From assembly GCA_020634435.1 (NCBI GenBank), contig JACKBS010000010.1, positions 248,001 to 312,000 on the forward strand: a stretch of DNA of 64,000 nt, written 5' to 3'. This DNA comes from Ardenticatenaceae bacterium (GTDB taxonomy: Bacteria; Chloroflexota; Anaerolineae; Promineifilales; Promineifilaceae). The translations under genes were made by a program, and so were the position numbers. Shown here one piece after another: positions 7,596 through 17,655 of the stretch (position 1 is its first letter; each line of letters begins with the position of its first letter). The notes beneath the pieces were generated by a model. That model had not been told where the DNA came from and did not search any database. It was given only the letters and a program-made list of their open reading frames with translations.

Positions 7596-10500
7596 ATGTT
7601 CAAAAAACTAGTATCTAAAATAATTCGTGACCCCAATCAAAAAATAATTGACAATCTAAAACTGATTGTAGATGAAGTGGCCGCCCTGGAACCAACCATG
7701 CAGCAACTGTCTGGCGAAGAAATGCGGGCAAAAACGGCCGAACTCAAAGACCGATATGCCGAAGGCGAATCTCTGGACGACTTGCTGCCCGAAGCGTTTG
7801 CTCTGGTTCGTGAAGCCTCTGTGCGCACCACGGGCCTGCGCCACTACGATGTACAAATCATGGGTGGCGTTTTGCTCCATCGTGGCGAAGTTGTGGAAAT
7901 GCGTACCGGTGAAGGTAAAACGCTAGTCGGTACGTTACCCCTCTTTCTCAATGCCCTCACAGGCGAGGGCGTGCACCTGGTAACCGTAAACGAATACCTG
8001 GCCCGCCGCGACGGTGGCTGGATGGGTAAAATATTCCACACCCTAGGCCTCACCGTTGGTTGTATCGGCCCGCTCAAATTTTCGTCCCTGTATGATCCCG
8101 ATTACGTGAATCCTGGCGCTGAGCTGGAAGATGAACGTCTGGTGCACTGGCGTCCCAGCACCCGCAAACAAGCGTATCTGGCCGACATCACCTACGGCAT
8201 CAGCAGCGAATTTGGCTTCGATTACTTGCGTGACAACATGGCCACCAGCCGCGACAAGCTGGTGCAGCGCGACCTCGTTTATGCCATCATTGACGAGGTT
8301 GACAACGTGCTGATCGACGAAGCGCGGACGCCGCTCATCATTTCTGGCCCGGCCGATCGTTCCGGCAAGGAGTACAGCCGCTTTGCTGAATACGTGCGCC
8401 GCCTCAAACGCAACACGGCCGAAGAAGAGGAAGAACCCAATGGCCATTATGATCTCGACGAAAAGAGCCGCTCTATCAGTTTGACCGATATGGGTATTGC
8501 TGAAATTGAACAGCGTATCCCCGAAATTGACCCTGATGCCGGGGACAGCCTCTACGATCCTCGCTTTTATCACCTGACTTACTATCTGGATAATGCCTTA
8601 AAAGCCCAGTACCTGTACAAACGTGACGTGCAGTACGTGGTGCAAAACGGCGAGGTCATCATCGTAGATGACTTTACGGGCCGTTTGATGCCGGGTCGGC
8701 GCTATTCCGAGGGTTTGCACGAGGCCATCGAAGCTAAAGAAGGGGTGCAAATCAAGCGGGAGACGGTGACGGTGGCTACTATCACGCTGCAAAACTACTT
8801 CCGCCTCTTTGATAAGCTGGCCGGCATGACCGGTACCGCTCTCACCGATGCCGAGGAGTTCGACAAGATTTACGAGCTAGGCGTGACGCCGCTGCCAACC
8901 AACGTGCAGTACATCGTGGATAATAATTTGCTTGGCCTGGTTGAGAAGAAAGAAAAGGTCGAAAATTCTGAGCAGATTGTTTATCTTGATCCAGAAACCA
9001 ATAAACCGCGCTACTACAAACGTCTGGATCATCCCGACCAGATTTACGGCAATGAGGCGGCCAAGGATCAGGCCATCATTCGCGAGATAAAGCGCGTGGT
9101 GGAAACTGGCCGACCGGTTTTGGTCGGTACAACCTCCGTCGAGCATTCTGAAACGATCGATCGTTTGCTTCATGAGGCCAAGATTCCGCACACGGTGCTT
9201 AATGCGAAGATTCACCAGTCGGAAGCGCTCATTGTGGCCCAAGCGGGGCGCAAGGGTGCCGTTACCATTTCCACCAACATGGCTGGTCGTGGTACCGACA
9301 TTTTGTTGGGCGGTAACCCTGAAGGTTTGGCGGCTGAATTGCTGGAACGGGAAATGTTTAAACGGCCGTTGCTCACCCAGCTCATCTTCAAATTATTGGA
9401 AGAAAGTGAAGATGCCGCCAAAGAATTTATTGGCCGCAACAGCAAACTAGATGAGGACTTGCTGCCCTGGATCATTTCTGAGAAAGCGCGGCTCGATGAG
9501 GCTCTGGTCGAAATTGAAGAAGTGCAGGTCATCGGCTACCTCACCCGCATATTGGGCGAGACCTATGATCTGGGCTACAACGAAATTCGCCAGGCGCTGC
9601 GCCTGGTCACCAGCGGCAGCCTGGGCGAAGCGCGTGAATACCTGGAAGAGCTAGACAAAGATGTGGCCCTGGTGGAAGAAGCGTTGCGGCTGCGCGATCT
9701 ATACGTAGGTTACCAACGTGTTCAGGGCGATACTGGCCTCCTGGCCCAATACCTGGCCGAGATTCTTTTTGAACAGCATTACAACGCCCGTGCGGCTCTG
9801 ATTCGGGCCGTCCTGGGTCATGATGAAGCTGAAGCCCAAAAAGTGGTACAGACAGTGCCCGGCATTTCCTCAAAATGGATTCAAAAGATTGGCGGTCTCC
9901 AAAAAGAGACGGAGCTTGAACGCCGCGAAGTTTGGGAGCTGGGCGGTCTGCATGTTGTCGGTTCCGAACGCCACGAATCACGCCGCATCGACAATCAGTT
10001 GCGCGGTCGTGCTGCTCGTCAGGGCGACCCCGGCTCCTCGCGCTTCTTCCTTTCGTTGGAAGATGACTTGATGCGCCGGTTTGGGGGTGAGCGCCTCAAG
10101 AGCTGGATGTCTAAAGGTCTGCTATCAAATATTCCTGATGATATGCCGCTGGAATTTGGCGTGCTGGACCGCATGATCGAAAGTGCTCAGGAGCGTGTAG
10201 AAGGGTACAACTTCGATATCCGCAAAAACATTGTGGAATATGACGATGTGATGAACCGACAGCGCATGGCGACCTATAACGAACGTCGGGCTATCTTGTT
10301 AGGCGAAGGTATTGATTACGACAAGCGAATTGACGATGCCTTCGCCACGGCCATCGCTCAACTGGTGGACAACTACATTGATAATTATGTGGCCTATGTG
10401 CGGGGTGAAATTGAACGAGTGGTGGATGAATTCACCACGGAAGCTACTGAAACGATCAACCTTAATGCCGTTGTGGCCCGTTTGCGTGGCTTGCTGCCCG

Positions 10501-11543
10501 ACATTGTCAATTTGGATAGAGCTGAATTAGGCGAGCTGTCCCGTGATAAGTTGATTGAGCGGCTGATGATTTTGGTGCACGAAAATGAAGAAAACGGTGC
10601 CAACATTTACCAGCTGCTGCGGGCAATGGGACGCTTCTTGCCGCTGCTGCCGCCAATTCCAAATCTGGGCAGCCTGGCATCCCGCAAATCTGGCCAACTT
10701 CAGGCCAAGGAAAACATCCGTCGCGACTATGTAGCCAGTGTGCAGAATTTCTACAATGAATTTGTGGCCGATCATGTTGATATGCCCACGGCCGATCGGG
10801 ACCGAATCTGGACCGAATCTGAAGAACAGTTGAACCAGGCGTTTGGCCAGTTCTCATTAGACAACCTGTCACTGAAAACGGCCGAATATCGCCAAACGCG
10901 TTTTTCCAGTCAGGCTAATGCCGCACTCCGTCACCTGCTGCTAGAGACGCTCTCTGCTTTGGATGGAGAACAGCTGGAAGTGGCTCTCCGATCGTATGTA
11001 AGCAAGCAGCAAGAAAAGTGGCGCGACCAGATTGGCGAAGAGGAATACCGCAACTTCCAGCGTCTGCTCCTGCTCAACTCCATCGACCGTGAATGGCGCG
11101 ACTACCTGACGGCCGCTGACGACTTGCGCCGTGAAATTGGCCTGGAAGCAGTGGGCCAGCGCGATCCCAAAGTGCAGTACAAGATTCGCTCGGCGCAAAT
11201 GTTTAATGACATGCGCAACAACATCGAGCAAAACATTGTGGAGCGCTTCTTCTTCCAGGTGGAACAGCATCGGGCATTTGTGCAGCAGCAAGAGGCGGAA
11301 ATTGCTTACCAAACCCAGGCGCGTGACGCTGGTTATCAGGTTGTCAAGCGAGACAAAGGCCGTGGCGTTGAGCTGCGGCGCGATATGCCAAAAGTAGGGC
11401 GCAATGACCCATGCCCGTGCGGCAGCGGCAAGAAGTATAAGCACTGCCACATGAAAGAAGACATGGCCGCAGCTCAAGGGCCTGTCAGTAACGGACGGCC
11501 GTCTGGCACTGCGGCTCCATCGGGTAAGAAACGGCGTCGTTAG
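7596..11543 (+). CDS. secA: Preprotein translocase ATPase SecA, enlarged
   Basis: Motor ATPase of the Sec export channel. 1315 residues against roughly 800-950 in most bacteria. Walker A MRTGEGKT at ~102-109; DEAD-type box with DEVDNVLIDEARTP at ~230-245; NMAGRGTDILLGG at ~561; GSERHESRRIDNQLRGR at ~787; C-terminal SEC-C zinc motif CPCGSGKKYKHCH at ~1271. The extra length lies mainly in three places: an acidic insert after PADRSGKEY in NBD1, about 170 additional residues between LGGNPEG and GGLHVVG in NBD2, and a long helical insert in the scaffold/wing region (~960-1090). Downstream is a 222-base gap with a large hairpin. All motifs are intact, so the protein should be functional. Confidence 0.95.
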   Translation: MFKKLVSKIIRDPNQKIIDNLKLIVDEVAALEPTMQQLSGEEMRAKTAELKDRYAEGESLDDLLPEAFALVREASVRTTGLRHYDVQIMGGVLLHRGEVVEMRTGEGKTLVGTLPLFLNALTGEGVHLVTVNEYLARRDGGWMGKIFHTLGLTVGCIGPLKFSSLYDPDYVNPGAELEDERLVHWRPSTRKQAYLADITYGISSEFGFDYLRDNMATSRDKLVQRDLVYAIIDEVDNVLIDEARTPLIISGPADRSGKEYSRFAEYVRRLKRNTAEEEEEPNGHYDLDEKSRSISLTDMGIAEIEQRIPEIDPDAGDSLYDPRFYHLTYYLDNALKAQYLYKRDVQYVVQNGEVIIVDDFTGRLMPGRRYSEGLHEAIEAKEGVQIKRETVTVATITLQNYFRLFDKLAGMTGTALTDAEEFDKIYELGVTPLPTNVQYIVDNNLLGLVEKKEKVENSEQIVYLDPETNKPRYYKRLDHPDQIYGNEAAKDQAIIREIKRVVETGRPVLVGTTSVEHSETIDRLLHEAKIPHTVLNAKIHQSEALIVAQAGRKGAVTISTNMAGRGTDILLGGNPEGLAAELLEREMFKRPLLTQLIFKLLEESEDAAKEFIGRNSKLDEDLLPWIISEKARLDEALVEIEEVQVIGYLTRILGETYDLGYNEIRQALRLVTSGSLGEAREYLEELDKDVALVEEALRLRDLYVGYQRVQGDTGLLAQYLAEILFEQHYNARAALIRAVLGHDEAEAQKVVQTVPGISSKWIQKIGGLQKETELERREVWELGGLHVVGSERHESRRIDNQLRGRAARQGDPGSSRFFLSLEDDLMRRFGGERLKSWMSKGLLSNIPDDMPLEFGVLDRMIESAQERVEGYNFDIRKNIVEYDDVMNRQRMATYNERRAILLGEGIDYDKRIDDAFATAIAQLVDNYIDNYVAYVRGEIERVVDEFTTEATETINLNAVVARLRGLLPDIVNLDRAELGELSRDKLIERLMILVHENEENGANIYQLLRAMGRFLPLLPPIPNLGSLASRKSGQLQAKENIRRDYVASVQNFYNEFVADHVDMPTADRDRIWTESEEQLNQAFGQFSLDNLSLKTAEYRQTRFSSQANAALRHLLLETLSALDGEQLEVALRSYVSKQQEKWRDQIGEEEYRNFQRLLLLNSIDREWRDYLTAADDLRREIGLEAVGQRDPKVQYKIRSAQMFNDMRNNIEQNIVERFFFQVEQHRAFVQQQEAEIAYQTQARDAGYQVVKRDKGRGVELRRDMPKVGRNDPCPCGSGKKYKHCHMKEDMAAAQGPVSNGRPSGTAAPSGKKRRR

Positions 11544-11669
11544 CCCTTTTGCGCAGGCTTGTCGTTAGACGGAAGGACAGAGATACGTGCGACACTAAGC
11601 ACGTTTGATAACTTTTTACGTCTCTTTCACCGCGGACAATTGACGACTTATCTAAAACATGGTTACATG

Positions 11670-11726
11670 TTGTGGTGTTTATGGGCACAACGTATTTATA
11701 ATGTTGTACTGCCTGAAACACCACAA
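11670..11726. repeat. Inverted repeat/hairpin between secA and the GAF kinase
   Basis: TTGTGGTGTTT (11670-11680) is perfectly complementary to AAACACCACAA (11716-11726). Inside, ACAAC (11687-11691) pairs with GTTGT (11703-11707). The terminal loop contains TATAAT (11697-11702), so the structure may overlap the promoter of the downstream kinase gene. There is no T-tract, so it is not a classical terminator. Confidence 0.5.
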
Positions 11727-11765
11727 CTTAACTAAACTTACCTGAAATTTTAGACTGATTGGCCT

Positions 11766-14700
11766 ATGCCCCACAGTAACGATCAGCTTCAAGCCCTCAA
11801 CGTTCTGCAACAAAATTTACAGACAGCCGCATCCTGGGACGCTGTTTATTCCCTCCTCCATCCTTTTGCCATCAAGCACCTTTCGGCAGAGTCGGTACTG
11901 CTGGTGCCTACGGCCGAAAATTTGGAAAACGGCTGGCCTGTGGCCCAAACCGGATTTGCGCTTCAATTTACTCCGGCACCTGCCAACCCAGACCTTGCCG
12001 GATTGCTTGCTTCGCTGCTGGCGATCAGCCCCTTTTTGCAGCAGCAACATTCCCTGTCTACAGCGCAACAAAGCCTGCTAGGCCAAATTAGCCAGGCAAT
12101 TATCGATCAGCAGCAGTTTGATTTGATCACCGGGCGCATTACGGCCGCTTTTACAGACGCTTTTCCCGGTTGCCAGGCCCGACTGGTTTTGTGTGAAAAT
12201 GGGGGGCAAAAATTAGCCCTGCACAGTTATTTTGGTTCGGCTGAAGGCTGGCTGCCAGTAGATGAAGACGGCCAGCTGAAAAACGTAACCGAAATGAAGC
12301 TCCTGCCCCAAGTGCGCCAGCTTGTTTTGCCAATCAGAACCGGGCAGCGCCAAACCTGTGCCATTTTGCAGGTGATGGGTGATTCTGTTGAGGTGGTGCG
12401 GTGGGAAACGGCCGTTCTCTCCTTGCTGGCTGGTTACATTGGTGTGGCGCTGAGCTACCAGCAGCTTTCGCAGCAGGCATGGCAGCGGGCCAACCAGCTG
12501 GAGACGATTTATCACGTCACTGAATCCGTGCGGGTGCTCAAGCCGTTGCAGCAAACCATGCAGGAAATTCATGACCAGCTGCTGCACATTTTTGCGCCGC
12601 CCACGTGCTACATTGCCCTGGTTGACATCAACGAAGATATTATCGAATTCCCCTGCGTCCTGGAAAATCGCCAGCGCATTACCCGTCAACCGATTCCCCT
12701 GAGCGACAAAGATAGTCTGGTGGCCTGGGTTATCAACAACAACATGCCGTTTGCCACCGATAACTGGCCACAGGAAGAAAAGCCCGTGCCCGGTATCAAT
12801 GGCGATGGGCAGCCACAATCCATTATTTGTGTGCCGATGCGGCTGCATGGTGAAGTTCTGGGTGCGATTTCGATTCAGAGCAACGTACCCCATGCGTTTG
12901 ATGCGGCCGATTTTCAGACGTTAACGGCCGTTGCCGCCCACGTTACGGTTATCATCAAAAATGCGCGTTTGTTTACCCAAACGCGCGAATTGGTAGACCG
13001 GGGTGCACATGATTATCAAGCGGCCGTTGCCCTGCGGCAGGCCATTGCCGTTATCAGCACGTCGCTTCAAGCAGAATCCGTGGTGAATCATTTGCTGCTT
13101 GCCCTGGGTAACGTGGTTTCCTACAACAATGCCTTTGCCTTCTTGCTAACAGACGGCGAGCTGCGATTGGTGGCCAGCCGGGATTTTTATGATCGTCCGG
13201 TGGTTTTGACTGTCGCCGAGGCGGAGGTTGCCTGGCGCAGCCATCCGCTTGTTCAGAGCATCATCAGCAAAGAAGAGCTGATTCGCATTGATGACGTGCG
13301 CGCCGACGCCCGCTGGCAGCCGATTCCCCATACGGAAAATACGCGCTCGTGGATGGGGGTGCCCTTGTCCGCTGGTGGCGTTTTGCTGGGTATCTTAATT
13401 TTTGATAGCCAGATTGCCAGTGCTTTTGATCAGCGCGTGGAATGGTTGGCTTCAACGTTAGCGGCACATGCCTCTGTTGCCATCCAAAACGCTATCTTGT
13501 TCCAACAAACGGAGCAGCAGCTGGCCGAACTCAGCACGCTTTACCAGGCCAGTGCCACCATGACAGCCAACCTGGATCAGGATTTTGTGCTGCAAACAGT
13601 TGTTTCTGAAATGGTGCGGGCTTTGCAGGTGGACAGCTGCACAATTTTTGTGTGGGATCAAGATTTCCAGAGCCTTTACCCAGCAGCGCACAAGAACCAG
13701 GCATACGTCAAGCAGCTGGTCCCCGAAGAGGACGAGCTTGTTGGGCTAGGCAGCATCAAAAATCTGGCTTCCTACAGCGTGGTGCAGCGAGTATTTGAGA
13801 CCCACCAGATTGAAAATCTGCGGCGCGATGACGCTGGCGATAGCGATGGCCAGGAGTTATTGCAGGCTGCCAAGTTGCAGTCGGTGATTTTGGTGCCGTT
13901 GGTACGTCGTAATAAAGTGCTGGGATTGTTGGCCCTGGGTGATTTGACGGAAGCCAGGCATTACACGCAGGGGCAGCTGCGGTTGGCGCAAAATTTGGCT
14001 GGGCAAGCGGCCGTTGCCATTGAACATGCTCATTTGTTTAGCCAGGCGCAGCGTCGCATCGAAGAACTGTCTACATTCCATGACATCGTTTTGCGGTTAA
14101 ATGAGCCGTTGAAGCTGAATGTGGTTCTGGACACGATTACCGAATCGGCGCTCAAGCTGATTCCCGCAACCAATCTGCACATCTTTTTGTACGATTCGGA
14201 AACGCAAACATTTTCCAAAGGGTCGGCACTGTGGCGCGACGGCCGTCGCACGGCGGCCGTTCCCAAGCTCCGTCCGGCAGGGACTGGCCTCACCGCGACT
14301 GTGGTTCAGGAAGGTCGCCCCATCGTTATCAACGATGCGCCGAATCACCCCTTCTACCAGAGTGAAACAGCCAACAGTTGGGGGATTTATGCCATTGCTG
14401 GTTTCCCGCTCAAGTACGGCGAGAAGATCATTGGCGCTTTTACGGCGACTTATTTGTATCCGCACAGCTTTAGTGAAGATGAGTTGCTGCTGCTGAATTT
14501 GCTGGCTGAGCAAGCGGCCGTTGCCATCCGCAATGCCAGCTCTTTTGCTGAATCCCAGCGACGCCTGCGCGATATGTCTGCCCTGGTAGACATGGCCAAG
14601 CAGGTGACGGGCAACTTGAAACTGCAATCGGTGCTGCAAACGACGGTACAAATTTTGCAAGGACTGTTAAATGCTCGTGCCAGCACCATCACTATGCTGA

Positions 14701-15812
14701 CGGACGATGGCGAAGGGTTGGTAGTAAAAGCGGCCGTTGGCATCAATCCTGAATTTATGAATGCCAGGATGCAGTTGAGTGAAAGTATCTCTGGTGTGGT
14801 TGTTCAAAATGCGGATCTGGTTTACATCCGCGACTCGTATTCTGATCCTGATTTCCTCTTTTTTGATGAACGCGTGCGTAGCTTGTTGGTTGTGCCCCTG
14901 ATTGTGCGTGACCAACCGGTAGGTACATTGACGATTGACAGTGATCGCCCGTTTGCCTTTACGGATTCGGATACGCAGTTGATGACCATTGCGGCGGCAC
15001 AGGTTAGTGTGGCTATTGCCAACGCACGCCTCTTTGAAGAGCTGGAAGAGCGTGCGGCTGAACTGGCTGAAGCGTACGAAGAGCTAAAAGAAAGCGACCG
15101 GCTGAAAGATGAGCTGGTGCAGAATGTGTCGCATGAACTGCGAACGCCCCTAACTTTTGTGAAAGGGTATGTCGATTTGTTGATGGATGGCGATAAAGGA
15201 CTGCTTACGCCTGAACAGCAAGAATATTTGCAGATCGTTTCCGATAAGACCGATGAAATTACGCGCATCATTGAGGATATTATCACCTTGCAGCGCATTG
15301 ATTCGGGTAATCTACAGTTGGAACCGATGGCAATGGCTGATTTGCTGCAAACGGCCGTTACCAACCACCGCATTGTTGCCGACAAAAAGGGCCTTTCCAT
15401 TGTCTCCTCCATTCCTCCGGGCCAAAAAGGTCGGGTGCGCATCGACAAAGGGCGCATGAACCAGGTGTTAGACAACCTCATTGGCAATGCCTTCAAGTTT
15501 AGTCCCGATGGCGGCACCATTCGCCTGTCGATGGTGGAGAACGAAAACGACGTGCTGGTTTCGGTGGTGGATGAAGGCATTGGGATGCCTGCCGAGAAGC
15601 ACCAGCGTATTTTTGAGCGTTTCTACCAGATCGATGGTTCTTCGCGCCGTCGCTTTGGGGGCACGGGCATTGGCCTGGCCATTGTTAAGCGGATTATCGA
15701 CGCCCATGAAGGCAAGATTTGGGTGGAAAGTGAGCTAAATAGGGGGAGTTCTTTCTTCTTTACCCTGCCAATTGTAAAACAGGATATTGTCGAGACCGTG
15801 CCAGAATTGTAA
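11766..15812 (+). CDS. Cytoplasmic multi-GAF sensor histidine kinase
   Basis: 1348 residues with no signal peptide or membrane segment. Residues ~1-1080 consist of a divergent N-terminal sensor and about six GAF-like modules. The modules are marked by recurring QAAVAIENA/QVSVAIANA-type helices that end each one, for example QAAVAIEHAHLF and QAAVAIRNASSF. A short coiled linker follows, then the kinase core: H-box NVSHELRTPL with the phospho-acceptor His near 1123, N-box NLIGNAFKF ~1237, G1 DEGIGM ~1269 and G2 GGTGIGLAI ~1298. GAF arrays sense small ligands or redox state; the ligands are unknown. No response regulator gene is adjacent, so this is an orphan kinase. The ATG at 11766 lacks a strong Shine-Dalgarno. 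Confidence 0.9.
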   Translation: MPHSNDQLQALNVLQQNLQTAASWDAVYSLLHPFAIKHLSAESVLLVPTAENLENGWPVAQTGFALQFTPAPANPDLAGLLASLLAISPFLQQQHSLSTAQQSLLGQISQAIIDQQQFDLITGRITAAFTDAFPGCQARLVLCENGGQKLALHSYFGSAEGWLPVDEDGQLKNVTEMKLLPQVRQLVLPIRTGQRQTCAILQVMGDSVEVVRWETAVLSLLAGYIGVALSYQQLSQQAWQRANQLETIYHVTESVRVLKPLQQTMQEIHDQLLHIFAPPTCYIALVDINEDIIEFPCVLENRQRITRQPIPLSDKDSLVAWVINNNMPFATDNWPQEEKPVPGINGDGQPQSIICVPMRLHGEVLGAISIQSNVPHAFDAADFQTLTAVAAHVTVIIKNARLFTQTRELVDRGAHDYQAAVALRQAIAVISTSLQAESVVNHLLLALGNVVSYNNAFAFLLTDGELRLVASRDFYDRPVVLTVAEAEVAWRSHPLVQSIISKEELIRIDDVRADARWQPIPHTENTRSWMGVPLSAGGVLLGILIFDSQIASAFDQRVEWLASTLAAHASVAIQNAILFQQTEQQLAELSTLYQASATMTANLDQDFVLQTVVSEMVRALQVDSCTIFVWDQDFQSLYPAAHKNQAYVKQLVPEEDELVGLGSIKNLASYSVVQRVFETHQIENLRRDDAGDSDGQELLQAAKLQSVILVPLVRRNKVLGLLALGDLTEARHYTQGQLRLAQNLAGQAAVAIEHAHLFSQAQRRIEELSTFHDIVLRLNEPLKLNVVLDTITESALKLIPATNLHIFLYDSETQTFSKGSALWRDGRRTAAVPKLRPAGTGLTATVVQEGRPIVINDAPNHPFYQSETANSWGIYAIAGFPLKYGEKIIGAFTATYLYPHSFSEDELLLLNLLAEQAAVAIRNASSFAESQRRLRDMSALVDMAKQVTGNLKLQSVLQTTVQILQGLLNARASTITMLTDDGEGLVVKAAVGINPEFMNARMQLSESISGVVVQNADLVYIRDSYSDPDFLFFDERVRSLLVVPLIVRDQPVGTLTIDSDRPFAFTDSDTQLMTIAAAQVSVAIANARLFEELEERAAELAEAYEELKESDRLKDELVQNVSHELRTPLTFVKGYVDLLMDGDKGLLTPEQQEYLQIVSDKTDEITRIIEDIITLQRIDSGNLQLEPMAMADLLQTAVTNHRIVADKKGLSIVSSIPPGQKGRVRIDKGRMNQVLDNLIGNAFKFSPDGGTIRLSMVENENDVLVSVVDEGIGMPAEKHQRIFERFYQIDGSSRRRFGGTGIGLAIVKRIIDAHEGKIWVESELNRGSSFFFTLPIVKQDIVETVPEL

Positions 15813-15913
15813 TAATAGGCAAACTGTTAGCTCAAGCGCCGTTTTATGTAGCGTATGCACGGTGCGGAAGTCTGTAAGATTCACAATTTGCCTACAAACT
15901 GAGAGTAGTTGTT

Positions 15914-17002
15914 TTGAAAGAAAAACGAGAACAAACTGTGGCTGACTTAAAATCGCTGCCCAAGATTGATCTGCATCGGCATCTGGAAGGCTCCCTTCGT
16001 TTGGAAACCTTGTTGGCAATTGCCCGAAAATACAGACTGAATGTACCAACGCAGGATTTGGACGCATTACGGCCGTTTGTTCAAGTAATAAATGATCCGC
16101 CCACACACGAAGCATTTTTGGGCAAGTTTGAGGTGCTGCGCCACTTTTATCGCTCCCCAGAGATGATTCATCGCCTTGTTTATGAATCCATTGCCGATGC
16201 CGCCGCCGACAACATCAAATATTTGGAGCTGCGCTTTAGCCCGCAGGCTTTGTCTAGAGTTCGCGGCTTTTCTATGGCCGATGCCGCCGATTGGGTGATT
16301 GAGTCCGTTCGCCAGGCTGAGGCTGATTTTGATATTCAGGTTGGGCTGATTGTGACGTTGGTGCGCCACGACCCACTCCCGCAGGCCCGGCAGGTGGCTG
16401 AGATTGCTTTTGAACGGTTTGGCAAAGGGATCGTTGGCCTGGACCTGGCGGGGGATGAAGTGAAGTTTCCCTCACGGCCGTTTACCCCTCTCTTCAAAGA
16501 AGCCAAAGAAGTTGGTATGGGCATTACCGTGCATGCGGGTGAGTGGGCCAGTGCCTTTGGTGTGCGCGAGGCGATTCTGGACCTTTTTGCGGATCGTATT
16601 GGGCATGGTGTGCGCACACTGGAAAATTCAGAAATTTTGCAGCTGGTCCGTGACCGGCAAACGGCGTTTGAAGTTTGCCTAACCAGTAATTTGCAGACCG
16701 GCGTAGTTCACGAGATGGACCACCATCCCCTGGTGGACATGCTCGATGTGGGCCTTCTGGCGACTATCAACACCGATGACCCCAGCATCAGTAACTGCAC
16801 GCTTACCGATGAGTATGAAATTGCCTTACACCAGCTGAAAATTGGCTACCCGGCGCTGCGACACATGATTATGAATGCGGCAAATTCGGCGTTTTTGCCC
16901 CCAGCCAAGCGCCAAATTTTGGTGGAAAAGTTTGAAGGACTTTTACCAGAAACGATGTCGGTAGACGGCCGTTCCTCCCAACCCAGTCTCAACGCTTCCT
17001 AA
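15914..17002 (+). CDS. add: Adenosine deaminase
   Basis: 362-residue metal-dependent amidohydrolase that converts (deoxy)adenosine to (deoxy)inosine in purine salvage. Zinc ligands and catalytic residues are visible: LHRHLEG (HxH) near 18-22, VHAGEW (His/Glu pair), RIGHGVR, and NTDDPSIS with the metal-binding Asp. Length matches the family. The start is uncertain: TTG at 15914 gives a full N-terminus, with GTG at 15938 as the alternative; neither has a good Shine-Dalgarno. It ends four bases before the convergent gene at 17007. Confidence 0.9.
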   Translation: MKEKREQTVADLKSLPKIDLHRHLEGSLRLETLLAIARKYRLNVPTQDLDALRPFVQVINDPPTHEAFLGKFEVLRHFYRSPEMIHRLVYESIADAAADNIKYLELRFSPQALSRVRGFSMADAADWVIESVRQAEADFDIQVGLIVTLVRHDPLPQARQVAEIAFERFGKGIVGLDLAGDEVKFPSRPFTPLFKEAKEVGMGITVHAGEWASAFGVREAILDLFADRIGHGVRTLENSEILQLVRDRQTAFEVCLTSNLQTGVVHEMDHHPLVDMLDVGLLATINTDDPSISNCTLTDEYEIALHQLKIGYPALRHMIMNAANSAFLPPAKRQILVEKFEGLLPETMSVDGRSSQPSLNAS

Positions 17003-17006
17003 GCCG

Positions 17007-17621
17007 TTAAGTTGCTTCCCACTCTTTTAAGGCCCGTTTGATCATCAGCTGAATTCGCGGATCGTCGATATCGCGCGGCCGTTGATACTGCTTGCCGTCC
17101 ACCTCAATAATCAAGCCCCCATTATTATAATCCTGCACGAGATGTATTTTACGCTCGGCAAAATCTGGCTCGGTCAGGAGATAACGCTGCAAGATAGCAT
17201 CCACCTGTTCGACCAGGCTGAGCATTTTGTTGGCGCTGGCTTCGTTTCTGGCCGGACGAGGGCGAAGGTTGGCTAACAGAGACACTGTGGGTTTGGGCTT
17301 GGCCGACTTAATGTCATCGCGTTCTTGCTCCATGCGGTTCACAAAATCGGCGGCTTCACCCATTTCTTCCGATTCGGTCGTTTGCTCTGGTTTGCTTGCC
17401 ACCTGTGGCGTATTCAGAGGCGGTGCTACCCCCGCATCAACCAGCTTCTGATAGCCGTCGACAAACGTGATGAGCTCGCCAATCGCCGCCTGCATCAGCT
17501 GCCGCACCTTCGCTTCTGATACCTGGTTGATCGATTCGTACCGCTGACCGTTGAAGCTAACCACCAATTTGCCCATCGGCGGTACACGTAAAACTTGCAT
17601 GATTTCGATTTCGTTTTGCAT
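17007..17621 (-). CDS. Conserved hypothetical protein with two similar end domains
   Basis: 204-residue soluble protein that I do not recognise. Residues ~18-50 (KLVVSFNGQRYESINQVSE and following) resemble residues ~168-200 (GLIIEVDGKQYQRPRDIDD and following). Each half has a beta-hairpin, then G(Q/K).Y, then a helix with R.L(M/I)..A, suggesting a duplicated small domain. The two copies are joined by a charged, probably disordered linker and a helix with ASANKMLSLVEQVDAILQ. It lies 34 bases upstream of the mutM stop on the same strand and could be co-transcribed after mutM. No catalytic motif is visible. Confidence 0.65.
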   Translation of the reverse strand: MQNEIEIMQVLRVPPMGKLVVSFNGQRYESINQVSEAKVRQLMQAAIGELITFVDGYQKLVDAGVAPPLNTPQVASKPEQTTESEEMGEAADFVNRMEQERDDIKSAKPKPTVSLLANLRPRPARNEASANKMLSLVEQVDAILQRYLLTEPDFAERKIHLVQDYNNGGLIIEVDGKQYQRPRDIDDPRIQLMIKRALKEWEAT

Positions 17622-17655
17622 GGTTTCCTCTGTGAGTTGCTCAGAAAGGTGATTT

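Noticed and set aside
14822..15580. Minus-strand frame of 252 codons opposite the histidine kinase core
   Set aside because: Low-complexity Ser-rich shadow of conserved kinase motifs that must be coded on the plus strand.
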